Below are positions 23,826-35,639 of a stretch of DNA of 64,000 nt, one piece after another. Positions within the stretch are counted from its first letter, which is position 1, and each line of letters begins with the position of its first letter. The notes below the pieces were generated by a model that saw only the letters and a program-made list of their open reading frames with translations, was not told the origin of the DNA and searched no databases. Source of the stretch: Prostheceraeus crozeri (lineage: Eukaryota; Platyhelminthes; Polycladida; Euryleptidae); NCBI GenBank assembly GCA_907163375.1, contig CAJQUW010002100.1:1-64000 (forward strand), read 5' to 3'. The position numbers were made by a program, and so were the translations under genes.

Positions 23826-24690
23826 CATATTCAGTAACTGTTGATAAGTCGTTGGTTGTTCTGCCGTCAAACTGTCATGGCGCATGTTACATTCTTGCTC
23901 CTTATGGTGACGGATCGTTTCGTTTAAATGCTGAACAGCAATTTCTTCCATGATTTTGTTGTAACGGCGTTGTTCTTCTAGTTTCTCCTCCAATTTTTAC
24001 ACATCTTCATATAGTAGTCCTCTGATGTCATTCTGTCTCGAATAGGCTCCCATCTTGGTCTAGATCTTTTCCTTATTTCTGACCGCTGTTTAGGGTTTGT
24101 CGTTGATCCTCTTGCTGGGGTAACTGAATCTTCATTTTCGTCATTCGAGGATTCATCATTAGATATGTCGGTATGTCTATCAATAGAACCACATATTGAA
24201 TGTTGACCACTTTCCGTCGCACTGAAATCCCAAAGATGAATTCACATAGCAGAAGCATGAATATTTTCTTCTCCTCATCGTTAAGTATTGTGAGCTAATC
24301 TGCTGTCGTATCGATTAACGGTTATCCACCACCTGAAGAAGAAGAAACATTAAAGCCAGCATTCAAATAAAAATCAAGCTGTGTATCGTACTTACCGATA
24401 ATTTTTCGTTCTTTATTTTTCTCTCTTATAAAACTGGCCACCTTTGTCCGTACTCCCCTTTGTACATTTTGCCATTTGTCTTTTATACTCGTTAAGGTTC
24501 GAGTTGTTGAGGACAGGGCGTTAACCGACTCAACCAATTCGTTATAAAGGCGGCTGTTTTTCTTTACTAGGGATGTATTAGAAGAAAATTTTGCAGATAC
24601 GACTGCATTATGTTTCGTGTAGAATTCTATGATACACCGAATTTCTTCCTGCGAATAGTTTTCCGTCCTTTTTGATTTTGCTTTCGGCAT
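23826..24690 (-). pseudogene. Harbinger Myb/SANT-like DNA-binding partner protein, decayed
   Basis: From MPKAKSKRTENYSQEEIRCI near 24690, the minus strand gives a Myb/SANT-like trihelix (NYSQEEIRCIIEFYTKHNAV, TSIKDKWQNVQRGVR) ending at a donor ATCG|GTAAGT at 24396. Downstream are a probable acceptor (CTTCTTCTTCAG), NDEEKKIFM, SICGSIDRHTDISNDESSND, KQRSEIRKRSRPRWEPIRDR, and a coiled-coil-like end (KLEEKLEEQRRYNKIMEEIA, then EQPTTYQQLLNM stop). Exon 2 needs frame changes near 24240 and 24000 and has a TAG near 24295. In Harbinger elements this protein brings the transposase to the nucleus and to the subterminal repeats. Confidence 0.75.
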
Positions 24691-25134
24691 TGCAACAGTA
24701 GACGTACTTCTCATAAGACACACAAATGAATGGGAAAGCTTTGAGACATTGCGTTCATAATGGTACGCTGACGGAAACGAAGAAGTCACGTGACTTGCTT
24801 CTGCAATCTAAGCACAATACCGAAGTTGATTAGTTAGATATCTATGATGACAAAAACTTGACAGAGGCTGTTAAAGTTTAACAGAAGCATGACGGAACAG
24901 AAGGATAACGTCGCAATTTGTGCGCCCATTTAACAGCTTCCGTTTTCGCGGTCTCTGTTAACTTTGACCACTCAGTTACAGCGACAGCAGACTGATGCCC
25001 CCGTCCCTGGTTTGCTTTGCTCGCAGTGTGGCAGTCTGCAACAGCTGTAATGATGACTTTATATTTGCTGCAAAACGCTTTGCTCGGAAACGCTTGGAAA
25101 AGCTCGCAGTGTGGCTGAGGCTTTAGACTTGAGT

Positions 25135-26370
25135 TTTATGAAATTTCCATATCAGTGCGGTGTCTGTTGTGGACCATGCTGTGACACGGATGACTCGGAG
25201 GTTGTAGTCATCCAATATAACACTCTGACACGTTGATGCAGATAGTACTTCATTTCGGTTATAAAGATAGCACTTTTTAGTACTGTCATTTCGGCGCTAT
25301 AAAACTAGGCTTAGTATGAGTTTTCGGGTGCACTCAATCACGACTCAGACTTCATTGAAATTGGAATAGGTTCTTTATTCTATGAGTGGTTATTTCATCA
25401 GGTGCTGCTTACGAATTTGACAGCAGCGCTGATCCATAGAATCCTTCATTCCTTAGATTGACAATGCTCTTGTTCTACTCAGCAATGCTCTGCAATCGTC
25501 AATCTCAGCATGATTCAGTGCGAGCGGCAAATCCTTTCTAGGACTTCTAATCCACACATGCTGTTTACAAACACTTTGAATAAGTCTACCAAAAATAACA
25601 AAATAGTTGAATAAAAAATAGTTGTTCGAGCTATCTACAAGTACATAGCCAAGAGTGACTAAATGAGAATATCGATATCAAGTGTGCTGCCCTTCCCGTC
25701 GTGATATAAACCCAGTGAGGCCTAAAATCAGTCTGCTCAGGACATTAGCCTACCTGTGGGTGTGAGTGTATACTGCATGTACAGCAAGCTTGTTAACATT
25801 ATAGTTCGATTTTAACAGGTAAGTCTGGCCTTTATGCGAGTATTAATAACTTAAATTGCTTAAATAGACTCATTTATGGACAGATAAAAACAAATCAACC
25901 GGTCCATATAGATAGTGGGTTAGGCTACATTGCTATATAGGCACTATATATAGCAGCTATTCTAAACTTACTATTCGTAGTTTTGCATGGACTGAACCTA
26001 GGCAAAATTATCTGTTAGCTTATTGACCGATACATCCTAAAGGATGCGGATCTGAAAAATCAAGTTTTTCCACCATTGATTGTAAAGTAATCACAAAATC
26101 GTTTTTCTTCACTTTTTCATCGAAAATGGTGGTGCTTGGTATCTTCATAATTCTCGCAATGGGATGAGTAAGAATGCGCAAGCTTTATTCAATTCTATTC
26201 AATGAATGGACGAAATGAATATTGAGCATCAGTCGGTTCATCGCTGATTGCTGGGATGTCATCGTGCAGCTTGAGATTTGTTTTGAATCTTCGTTGATCT
26301 TGTACTAGTGTTTGCTTATTTTTAGCGGTCGTGAGAGATACATTGCAGAAGTTTGAAAAAGAACTATATC
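25135..26370. other. no gene recognised
   Basis: About 1.2 kb. A splice-donor-like CAG|GTAAGT occurs near 25818 without a supporting reading frame. Unclassified. Confidence 0.3.
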
Positions 26371-27115
26371 ATAGAGTAAGTATATTTAGGTAGAGTGGTA
26401 ACTCAGCATTTGTTTAAATCCCAATTTGTATACACTTTCGATTTCATAAAATGACCTTGACACGAAACACAGCACCACATGTGAGATATACGAATTTTTG
26501 CACTTTTGGAGAAATGTACACGAATTTGACTTATTATGACAGCAATACAGAAAAAAGAAAAGTAATTTACAAATCCTCCATATCATGACAACATTGAGAA
26601 ATAATGGCTAATTCTATTAGCAATTCGATGGCTTGCCATTGCTTTACAGCTCGATGCCTTACTATAAAAAAATTATATTTTTAAGCGTGATCATATTACA
26701 AACTACCTGCGACTTAAAAACCAAAATCATCATTATAAAGAAAATGATCTTTAAGACGTGTAAATGGGTCAACATTACTATTCAGCACTATTCAGATTCA
26801 AGAAAAGACGCCTTGTGAATCATAAAATCATGCCGCTGAAAATTGAATTAAAACCTTGACATATCAGCCAAGAAGCTTTCAATAAGATCTCAACTTTTCC
26901 TTGAAGACTTCCAGGGACTTGCATCATAATGCAGCTCATGAAATTTCCTTGATCATCAGCTTAATTTCCGCATAATAATGATGCTTGTTAGTAAATATTC
27001 ATTCCTTTGATATTGAACTTGTTTCACGCTACTTATAAAGGGGACGTCATCTCGGTAGTACATGTATATAGATACAGGAATAATTTGAAAAATTTTGGCT
27101 TTTTAAACATTTTTT
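26371..27115 (+). repeat. dispersed repeat B, copy 1
   Basis: Shared with 43700-44450 in the same orientation. Matching landmarks include TAGGTAGAGTGGTAACTC, GTGAATCATAAAATC, GAAAATTGAATTAAAA, CTTGAAGACTTCCA-like words and GTCATCTCGGTAGTA, in the same order. No coding potential is conserved between the copies. Family unknown; copy 2 sits inside another repeat, so the unit is mobile or was mobile. Confidence 0.7.
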
Positions 27116-30079
27116 TGGCATCCTAAAACTCCTTTTTTGGCACAATAAACACGTGCATGCAATGATAGGCCTACCGTACATGCTAAGCTATACAAGATTT
27201 CTACGAATACCATGCATAAGACTTGAATAGGAGATTTAAACTCTAATCTGAATGTCTTTTATGATTTTCAGTTATCAGAATGAGCTTCTTCGTAGAGTAC
27301 ACGATATTCTGTATCAATCAGACGATTACTTTCCATCAAAAAAAAGATAACAATACATTGGAGTAATGATATTCCAGCAGCACCATTTTCTCTACCGTGC
27401 AGGACGACCATTGTTTTCCCTGTGGTTAAGAGGTGGATAGGATTCAGGAACAGTTGATTTGTACAATTTGAAAACATCAAACATTTGCTCAATTTCTTGA
27501 AAAGCAACAATAATAGACTAGATTGGTTAGATGATAAAAATAAATGCATCTATGAACATCTCTGATTGATTTTTTAAATGCACTCGGTTTCGTTGTAGTA
27601 TCTGCACGACCATGATAGACGTCGCCTGAAAACTGCAGCACATGATTCGATTGCAGGAGATGAAAATTTGATCTTCAAATTAAGATGTATTGAGTTCATG
27701 TCATCTTTGTACAATGTTGACAATAAAGAATTCATGAACCAAATGAAAATTGACAGTAATTGAGCTAACAATTGCCTGGGAAACTAAAATTCTTCAAAAA
27801 TGAGTGACAAAGAGAATCTCTCTCGTGAACCAGATAAAAAGCAGAAAATATTTGCAAAGAAAATCAGGAACTTCTTGAAAGGTAAAGCGCAAATTTGTTC
27901 AGAGCTAAAAACGATTGAAAGTGTCTTAAAGACTGAGACCGCAGCAGGCCGATGTCTTTAAATCTAGAGAGTGAAGTGCTACGTGTATGATGCAGCAATC
28001 CTTGCTCGCAATAGTCGACACATCTTACTCCGTCTTATGAAAAAGCCAAAACATCTTACCGATTGCAAAAGATGAAGCATCTTGCACAATATCGTGCGCA
28101 CTTATCGTAAAATATCTTGAAGAAAATGAGGCACTTTCTATGACGGTGAGGGCCTAACTAATGCGGTCAATCTTACAAAAACGATCGTACATATCTGCAG
28201 TAGATCTTGCAGATCATCCCTTAATCCTACTCAACTTGTAAAAATAAGGAAATCATGCACTGTTAGACTGCTTCTTACAAGATACTGCGGCAAATATGTA
28301 AGATGGCAGCGCAAGATGTTCGGCATTTTGGCAAGACATGCTGACCAGTGCAGGTCGCGTAATATGACAGGGAATGAAACTTGCCATCAATGATATTAGC
28401 TTAATCAATGCAGAATCGAAGCAAGAAATTTTAATAGGTTAAGAAGAAAGAATATGTAATTCGTATTTTTTCGTATTTTTGTAATTCGCATTACTTTCTG
28501 AAATTATCTTACCTACAAAAATGCAATCAAGCATGCAAGCATTCTAACTCAACTGTAATAGCAATTAGTAATTCAAAAAAGTATCGTAATCGAAAATCTA
28601 TTCGGTTGCCACTCACAAAACATTTGTGGAAGATGGGTGAAGGTCGGAAAATATGGCTTTTCCCTCCTTGAACTCAAAATACAAATTTTTGATATTCTTT
28701 GATGGCTTCTTACATATTTGGAATCTTTAGAATATCTCCGACTTACGCGATTGTCATCATTAGCTTTAATCATGATCACAAGCAGCGTGATCAACTGTAG
28801 CACTATCGTTTCAAATGCAAAATGAAACAAGGAAAATAATAAAGACGCAGCTTTTTCCCCATTCTTTTAACCTGATGATCCACAGTCATTCAAATTACTT
28901 ATGAACATTACACTGTAGCTGAATAATGCATTCAGATAAAAGCCTACACCACTCTTCTTTTTTCCAAATGACTGGTCCATTTTGAATGACTGCACGGTGT
29001 CGTACGCGCTGCATTTTCAACTTTGCAAATAGGGGAATGAAATCGGGTGCTTACCGATTGAATGTGGCTGGATTATGAGAGTCTTATGAGAAACTTTTTT
29101 CTGATCTTATTAAAATTCTTTCAAACTTAGATGGGATGCATTATGACTTCTATATTATATTATTATATTATTATTATTATATTATTTATTATATTATATT
29201 TATAAATTTGACTTCCCTGCATCTTCAAAGAAAACGGTCACTTATAGCCTGGTAGTCATTTCATCATTTGGGGCAGAGCAAGCACAGTTTCAGTTAAAAT
29301 CAATCTTGCGGTTGACCTGCTCTTTAGGTAGTCGGATATCTACGTCTGAATGGTACAGAAAGAGTCTTGTTGTATGGTGTTGCAATTTTGAGTGTCTTCA
29401 GGATTTTGAAACTGACATGCTCATCTGCTATCTCGTGAACTTGCAGGTACAGTCATGAATCATCTGCATGATATACTCAAATTTTAGCTACAACAAGTTT
29501 ACTTGCAACACGCTTCAAACTCGATTTGGAAGTTTTATATCTGTAGTTACAGATCAACATTGATTATCGTGAATTTACGTCAAATTCGGTTTTCATTGTG
29601 GTGGTGATGTTGCAAATTGCAGCTGAGACGGGAACGTTTCACCTCATTTCTGCAAAACTTGAAGCGTCAATGTTGCCAGCGGTTATGTCATTCTGAAGTT
29701 AAAATATATATACTTAAATGAAACAGATGACTAGCTTCGCGAATAGTCCAGGCAATCTATAACGAATTACACTTCAATTCGCCACAAATTGTAATAGTTT
29801 CAAGAGTGGGTTTCTCTTGTAGAGAAAAATCCCTTATCAACATATTAATATTCTAGGAAAATCTCATAAGTGGAACACCGTGAACTTTCCACTTGAAGTC
29901 ACGAGTATTTTCGAAATACTAAAAGCACGTTTACATACTCCAATGCAATGACAGATTCAGATAGCAACAACCAATCAAGATGAAGCGCTGTAGCCTTGCT
30001 TCACTTACTGCTTTTAACTTCCACATGGCTCTCACCGATACCAGCCCAAGCGGTCCAAGCTTTCCCATACTTGTATCAA
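27116..30079. other. no gene recognised
   Basis: About 3 kb. Two minus-strand frames at 27771-27574 (65 codons) and 27549-27268 (93 codons) are adjacent, but neither matches a known family. A short ATT/AT microsatellite lies at 29150-29210. Words like CATCTTGC and AAGATG recur around 28000-28330 without a clear structure. Confidence 0.35.
29150..29210. repeat. ATT/AT microsatellite
   Basis: The stretch is almost only A and T with repeated TATTA units. Confidence 0.7.
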
Positions 30080-30800
30080 TCTGCAGATGCAAACTGATGC
30101 AGATTTGTACAAGTTCAGTCACAAATCTGCGAGTTTTACCATCAATAAACGTTTACGTTTGCCAACCACCGTCTTGTGAAAACCCATAGCTGTTCAAGCC
30201 GCTCCGTCGAGAACGCGTTTACTCACCCTTGCATTGTAGATAACTTTCCTACGTACCTGTAGGGTGAAAATTGATACAGATTTGTACAAATTCAGCCACA
30301 AATCTGCGAGTTCCACCATCAATAAACGTTTACGTTTTCCAACCCCCGTCTTGTGAAAACGCATAACTGTTCAAGCCGCTCCGTCGAGAACGCGTTTACT
30401 CACCCTTGCATTGTAGATAACTTTCCTACGTACCTGTAGGGTGAAAATTGATACAGATTTGTACAAGTTCAGCCACAAATCTGCGAGTTCCACCATCAAT
30501 AAACGTTTACGTTTTCCAACCCCCGTCTTGTGAAAACGCATAGCTGTTCAAGCCGCTTCGAAAACGCGTTTACTCACCCTTGCATTGTAGATAACTTTCC
30601 TACGTACCTGTAGGGTGCAAATTGATAAAGACTTGTGGAAGTTATGAAGCAAATTTTCATTTCTTCCATCAATAAGCGAAGCATTTTTGCAAGGACTCTC
30701 TTGTGAATTTGCATGGAAATTCAGGCATCTCTATGAGAGACACGTTTACGCATACCTAGCATCTAATACACATTCTAAAGTATCCGTAGATGTAAATTGA
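30080..30800. repeat. satellite-like tandem repeat, 174-177 bp unit, about four copies
   Basis: The word ACGTACCTGTAGGGTG recurs at 30251, 30428 and 30602, giving periods of 177 and 174. Each unit reads GATTTGTACAAGTTCAGCCA, then CAATAAACGTTTACG, TTCAAGCCGCTCCGTCGAGA, ACGCGTTTACTCACCC and TTGCATTGTAGATAACTTTC. The first three copies are close to identical; the fourth (30608-30790) has diverged strongly. The period is near nucleosome size, as in many centromeric or dispersed satellites. Confidence 0.9.
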
Positions 30801-30837
30801 TGCAAATTTGCTTATGGCAAGGGAAAAATCTGGTTTC

Positions 30838-31013
30838 CCTACACGTAGGCTACGTAGGAAAGCTATCTACAATGCAAGGGTGAGTAAACGCGTTCTCGAC
30901 GGAGCGGCTTGAGCAGCTATGCGTTTTCAGAATACGGCAATTGAAAAACGTAACCGTTTATTGATGGTAAAACTCGCAGATTTGTGGCTGAACTTGTACA
31001 AATCTGCATCTTG
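30838..31013. repeat. inverted copy of the 176-bp satellite unit
   Basis: This segment is the reverse complement of one satellite unit (for example CAATGCAAGGGTGAGTAAAC, then GCGTTCTCGACGGAGCGGCT and CTCGCAGATTTGTGGCTGAA). It lies about 40 bases after the direct array, so the region can fold into a hairpin with about 170-base arms. Confidence 0.9.
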
Positions 31014-31054
31014 TCAGACTGTCTTGTCAATCTGAACCTTATCAGGTTTCTGTC

Positions 31055-31304
31055 ATTGCCACAGAATTAGATTGCTTAACTATGTCACTTTGCTAGAAGT
31101 GCAAATTGATTCAAAACAATGGTACAAGGAGGAGCTTACTAAGTGGGCAAAAAGAAATTTTTGATACCTTGCAGAGATAGGAAAAATAGTCGAGCGCCGC
31201 TTGCGGATTGGTGTGAATTCCTTCCAAATGCTCCGATCGTTATTAAAAAAGTTAGCAGGCGCACGAAAAAACGTTCACAAACTTCTCTATGGAGCTTGAT
31301 ATGT
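31055..31304 (+). repeat. dispersed repeat A, copy 1 (partial)
   Basis: Shares CTTTGCTAGAAGTGCAA, AAGTGGGCAAAAAG, GAGATAGGAAAAATAGTCG, TTAGCAGGCGCACGAAAAAA and CGTTCACAAACTTCTCT with 58930-59460, and a diverged version with 37610-38215. It carries an open plus-strand frame (PCRDRKNSRAPLADWCEFLP, then IKKVSRRTKKRSQTSLW). Compared with copy 3 it lacks an internal block that lies between two CCGATC words. I do not recognise the protein-like sequence. Confidence 0.7.
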
Positions 31305-31918
31305 CACTAAGCATATTATCAATCCGAAATAGAACAAATTATAATTCATGAATGCAAAAAAAGTTATGTTTGAGATATATAAGTCAACATGGTTCTCGAA
31401 AGTTATCGTTTTATTGAAATGATATTTATGAACTTAGTTCAAGGAAATGAGTTAATTATGAGTCTTGTGAATGCCATTAGACAAGCAGCAAAGATGACAT
31501 GCGGCTTTAATTTCACAATAAATCTAATCTAGTAAAATACAACACTTTCGCAAAGAAATATTCACGACTGGTATTACTGGGAAAAAGCTATTTGTAAGTA
31601 GTATGCAGTATATCGTATTTTGTGCTATGTGACTTAAGGCTATTCATACAAAACACATACGAATGAGGACCAATTTGCATCGGTTCTCGCATATAAAACA
31701 TACCAACAACTCGTATTTCATTGTAAAACAGCCAATCACAGATAGAATAGTTCGTATCGCTACATACCAATCACATACGAAAGTAAGTGAGATTTCGTAT
31801 GAAAAACATACCAGATCTCTGTAAACATACGAGAATCTCGTATCAGATGTTAGTTTCAAATTGTATGTAAACTTGGTATATGTTTTTATGTAATTTTCGT
31901 ATCCAGCGATTTACAGTG
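31305..31918 (-). mobile_element. MITE family D, copy 1 (truncated)
   Basis: The right end reads GCGATTTACAGTG followed by TA. The sequence is the reverse complement of parts of the element at 50371-52241: both share AGCCAATCACAGATAGAATA, GTTCGTATCGCTACATACCA and ATCAATCCGAAATA-type words in matching order. The left end is missing, so this copy is truncated, abutting dispersed repeat A. The words GTATG and CATAC are strikingly frequent throughout. Confidence 0.75.
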
Positions 31919-32828
31919 TACCTACAATAAGCTGGTCTTTAAATCCAATGACAGAATCTATGCGAGTGTGTCAGGAAACTCATATCTTAACAATCAGTGA
32001 TTTAATAATGTTAATAATTTAATAATCAATGTTAATCAATAATTAACAATCTTCGCGTTCGTCAAGATCGAAATGACTGCAAACAGAACAAATTCACCCG
32101 GGCCAACTCTGATTACATTTATTCAATCGCCTCCAATATAATACAAACTGGAAGTACAATTTAAAATGAAATTAGGTCTGGAGCTAATATTTTTATTTTT
32201 GTTAACGTATATATTAAAATTTGTGGCAATCAGTTGAGTTTGAGGATTCTCAGATAGGCATTAATATTTTGGATGAATTTCATAAGTATGATCAGCTTGA
32301 TTGTCAATTTTGATTAACAAGCTGACTGTGGAGGCCGCATTCGACTTGACAGCTTGCTTGCCTCCTCGAAGTAACTTGTTTCTATGTTTGCTTGACTTCT
32401 TATGACTTCTATTTTGATTGCACTGTAGTGCTTATTCCAAGTTTTTTGCCTATCTCTCTATGGCTCATCCTAGTACCTATGTCTAAATTTCAAATGTCTA
32501 GTTGTTGCTCTTCGAAGTAGTTTGCTTCTTGTCGCCTAATAAGTTTGGTAAGTAAATTGGAATTGTAAAATGCTTTTAATGTGAATCTGTAAATATGTTT
32601 GATTCTCTTGCAGATACCCCCAAATATACCTTTTTGCATTTTATATTGCCAAAACTGCATTGATTATTGCCAAAATATGCAATCTATTTCTTTGTTGCTC
32701 TCACATATCTTGTTCTATCGTATGACTTCATTGATCCATGATTTTCAAATGTTTGATGTCTTGCTTGATAAACACTTCAGTGTCATGAAATGTTATGGTA
32801 TTTTCCATGACATGCTCAATGTCATCTA
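31919..32828. other. no gene recognised
   Basis: About 0.9 kb of AT-rich sequence between the MITE and the Tc1-like relic; the transposon's 5' flank may lie here. No inverted repeat pairing with the region after 33330 was found. Confidence 0.3.
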
Positions 32829-33330
32829 ATGCGCAATGAGCTTATTAGATATGTGGAGGAAAAGCCAACCGCAACTCTTGAAGAAATGAAGGTGAGGTTG
32901 GCGCTTCTTTTTCCACTACGTCCAGTTTCCACAACGACGGTAATGCGCCATCTTGATGGAAACCTCATAACCTTGAAACTTTTTCGAACAGCTACTTTTA
33001 ACTATCAACGAAGTCAAGGAAGAGAGGGCATCATGTACAAGGTGGATGATGCAGGCTCGTGTCGATCACATACACGGACGAATGTGGGTTCAACATATGC
33101 GGTTCGATCTCAGGACGATCACTGTGTGGAGCTGTTAGAATCATGAATGGTCAACGTGGATAAAAATCTGACTGCGTCTTTATCCATTTCACATGGATGA
33201 GTTTTGAATAACATACATCTAAGGAAATATAAGTTACCATCTGAATTCACACTTCACCCACAAAATATCATACCACATTTCTTGAATGTGGGAACTCGGA
33301 ATTTTCTGAATGCACTTTGTAATCGTGTAT
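32829..33330 (+). pseudogene. decayed Tc1/mariner-type transposase
   Basis: The plus strand gives a DNA-binding half (MRNELIRYVEEKPTATLEEM, RPVSTTTVMRHLDGNLITLK) and then, in other frames, WMMQARVDHI, YTDECGFNICGSISGR with the first catalytic aspartate, and VRIMNGQRG. The order matches Tc1/IS630-type transposases. The remaining catalytic part is absent or unreadable after about 33330. At least two frame shifts and a stop after NGQRG make it a pseudogene. No terminal repeats were found. Confidence 0.75.
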
Positions 33331-33528
33331 TATCAATCTAATTTTTTCACATTCCAGCTTTCTTAACGTTTTGAAAATTTGTCACGCCTTAATCCTCTGG
33401 TCACGTGCAATTCCTGCACTTGGAGCAAAGTAAACAATTTATAGATCTCGCTCAGGTTTGTTGAGAATATGGTGTCAAGCGCTCACAGTACACTTTTTTA
33501 TTCGGAAAACTCAAAGTTGCGTGTCAAA

Positions 33529-34212
33529 TAATCCGACATCCAGAGCGAGTTTCTGCAGGGAACGAGGCGGAAAATGAGACTGTCACATAATAATCTACAC
33601 CCTTTGCCTACTACGAATCGGTACATTTGCCGAGTTCTAGTGGGTTCCTCCACATTGTCAGACAGGATCAAAGAAAAACACATGTTAATCTAATGGGACA
33701 CATGTTGCAATTTTTGACTAAAATTAAATTTTCTATGTCTTTGCTTTTCAACTGGAAAGTATCAAGTCTAGTGTCATAATTCTTGACATCCTCAGGTCAT
33801 TTTCTTTGATGTGCATGTGCCATTTACATGCTTTTGATAGGCAATCTATGTGAGAATGTGGTTGAATGTGGAAAAAGTTGCTCAAAATGCATTAATAGAA
33901 ATGCCAGATCTAAATGTGTCTAGCTTCGACAGGGGTACATGAACATGTAAGGAAATGACCTGAAAACATCCCATGTCAAAAATAATTACTCTAGACTTAG
34001 TGCTGTTCGCTTAATCAGAGAAAACATGGAACTTTTCACTTTTGTCAATAACTGCAACCTGCGTCCAACTGGATTAACATGTTTTTCTTTGATCTTGTCT
34101 TACAAGAGGAGGAACTAGCTAGAACTCGACGAAGGCGCAGGGTGTATATCATTCTGTGAAAGTCTCATTTCGGCCTCGCTCCCTGCAGAAACTCGTTCTG
34201 GCTGCCGGACTG
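33529..34212. mobile_element. foldback repeat C, copy 2 (diverged)
   Basis: Both ends carry the family C arm sequence (left CGAGTTTCTGCAGGGAACGA, right the complement of CAGTCCGGCAGCCAGAACGA). GATCAAAGAAAAACACATG and GACCTGAAAACATCCCAT-type words match the copy at 57093-57805. The arms fold on each other over most of the length. It has diverged more than copy 1 and its flanking duplication is no longer clear. Non-coding. Confidence 0.8.
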
Positions 34213-34325
34213 ATTTATGTGTGATCCATCGACCGGAAAAATTTATCGATTAGAACTTTAATATTCTCATGGCTCTGGTATAAGGAAGGTGAATGTTGGA
34301 ATTAGTTTAATGAATGACAGATATT

Positions 34326-35519
34326 CAGGCTTGCCGTTGGGATGAATCTCCAGCCCAATCCCAACCCAATCCCAATGAGAATTTCCTTGGGATATCAACA
34401 GATCCCAATAGAAATCCCAATAGCCTACTTCAGAACAACGTACGCAATGTGACCCCAAGCTGCATCGGGGCTTACCGTTTAGACCTGCCATATGTGATAC
34501 TTTTTGAATTGACTAAGTGCACGGATATAGGCCTAGGACTAGACTGGCCTTAATACTAATAAGGGATCTAATTGATTTTACACAATAATGTATAAAAAGG
34601 CGTACTGTATGGCTAAATTTTGCACCGAGACTGCCTTCACTCAAGAGCTTATATGGGCCTACGTGTATACTTAACATATATGTATGAACTGCAAACACAC
34701 TTGGCTTTCATTAAGCCTATATCGGATAATGCGGTGTTAATAAGCAGCTCGCTACACGGGCTCATACGTACAGTAGGCAACAGCCAGTAGACAGCGGCTT
34801 ATATGGTTAAATAGGCCTGAATAGCTTACAATGTATAGCTTACAATTACGAAAGCGGCGAAACGAATGACAACGTACAGGCGAATTGTGTAAGCCTATTA
34901 CATAGCTGCTACATTTTTTAATAGCACTATTTTTGCAACTAGGGAAGTTAAAGCCATAGAGAACACTGTAAACTCTAGGGCACGAAATTTTGCATGAATT
35001 AGGCACAATTCTAACCAACACAAGACACGAGAAGGCACGAAATTCATAGTGCCGAGTTCGTGCCCATTGATTTTTCCTTCGATGTCATTGCATAAACAAA
35101 ATTTGGTTTGGTGCCTATTTGTGCCTAGTGGCGCCTGCTGGTACCTCGAGGCACTAGAAAGGCACTAACTAGGCGTTAACTGGCACGGAATATCTAAGTT
35201 AGTGCCCTACGGTTTACAGTGCAGGGTTAAAGCTGACTTTCAATTTGTGTGAATCACACTAAGAGCTCTCAATGCTCGAATTCGTGAGAGGCAAGGTCAG
35301 ACTGAAGACATAGCAAAATGAAATGCTCTGTACAACCCGAAAACATTTGTGACATACTGACTAATGTCAACGATTACATGTATATTTTGTTGGAAGAGGG
35401 CTTATTGGGATCTATTGGAATTCATTGGGATTGGGGTGGATTTTTGATAGCCCAATCCCAACCCAATCCCAATAGCTAGTGGGATCCCAATTGAGATCCC
35501 AATCCCAACGGCAAGCCTG
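34326..35519. mobile_element. hAT-type non-autonomous element with perfect 8-bp target duplication
   Basis: Both ends read CAGGCTTGCCGTTGGGAT in inverted orientation. The element is flanked by CAGATATT at 34318-34325 and 35520-35527, an exact 8-base target duplication as made by hAT transposases. The subterminal regions are full of CCCAAT/ATTGGG words, possible binding sites. No transposase is encoded. A smaller MITE is nested at 34964-35221. The exact duplication suggests a relatively recent insertion. Confidence 0.85.
34964..35221. mobile_element. 258-bp MITE nested in the hAT-type element
   Basis: The ends are CACTGTAAACTCTAGGGCAC and the complement of CACTGTAAACCGTAGGGCAC, an inverted repeat of about 20 bases with two mismatches. 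The inside has many short GGCAC/GTGCC words. The CACTGTAAA end is shared with MITE family D in this window. No clear target duplication was seen. Confidence 0.7.
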
Positions 35520-35639
35520 CAGATATTGCGCAAGTGGATACCCTAGGCCAGTAATACGAAAGTGCTCATTGAACGCAAAATCTCAATCAAGAACTCAGAC
35601 AGAAGAGAAGAAGACCTTGACCTATTTATGTAAAATTCA

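Larger units (their letters stand above)
21767..25005. mobile_element. PIF/Harbinger transposon with two genes
   Basis: The ends carry the inverted repeat GRCGGGGGCATCAGTCTGCT. CCTGG flanks both sides (21762-21766 and 25006-25010), a possible 5-bp target duplication; Harbinger elements usually make a 3-bp one, so this needs checking. The plus-strand transposase and the minus-strand Myb/SANT-like protein converge, the two-gene layout normal for this superfamily. The word GCATCAG followed by a GCTGTTA-like stretch recurs near 21774, 21835 and 21894, and AACAG words fill both subterminal regions, as expected of transposase binding sites. Both genes are broken, so it cannot move itself. Confidence 0.85.
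21678..25134. mobile_element. older inverted-repeat element hosting the Harbinger insertion
   Basis: Left of the Harbinger transposon the sequence reads CCTTGAGTAAAGTCCTAACC then ACACTGAAAGCAAAGC. Right of it the complement reads CTCAAGTCTAAAGCCTCAGC then CACACTGCGAGC. These form an imperfect inverted repeat around about 220 bases of non-Harbinger sequence that also holds repeats of GCAAAGC and CGAGC. The simplest reading is a small MITE-like element that later received the Harbinger copy. Its superfamily is unknown. Confidence 0.5.
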
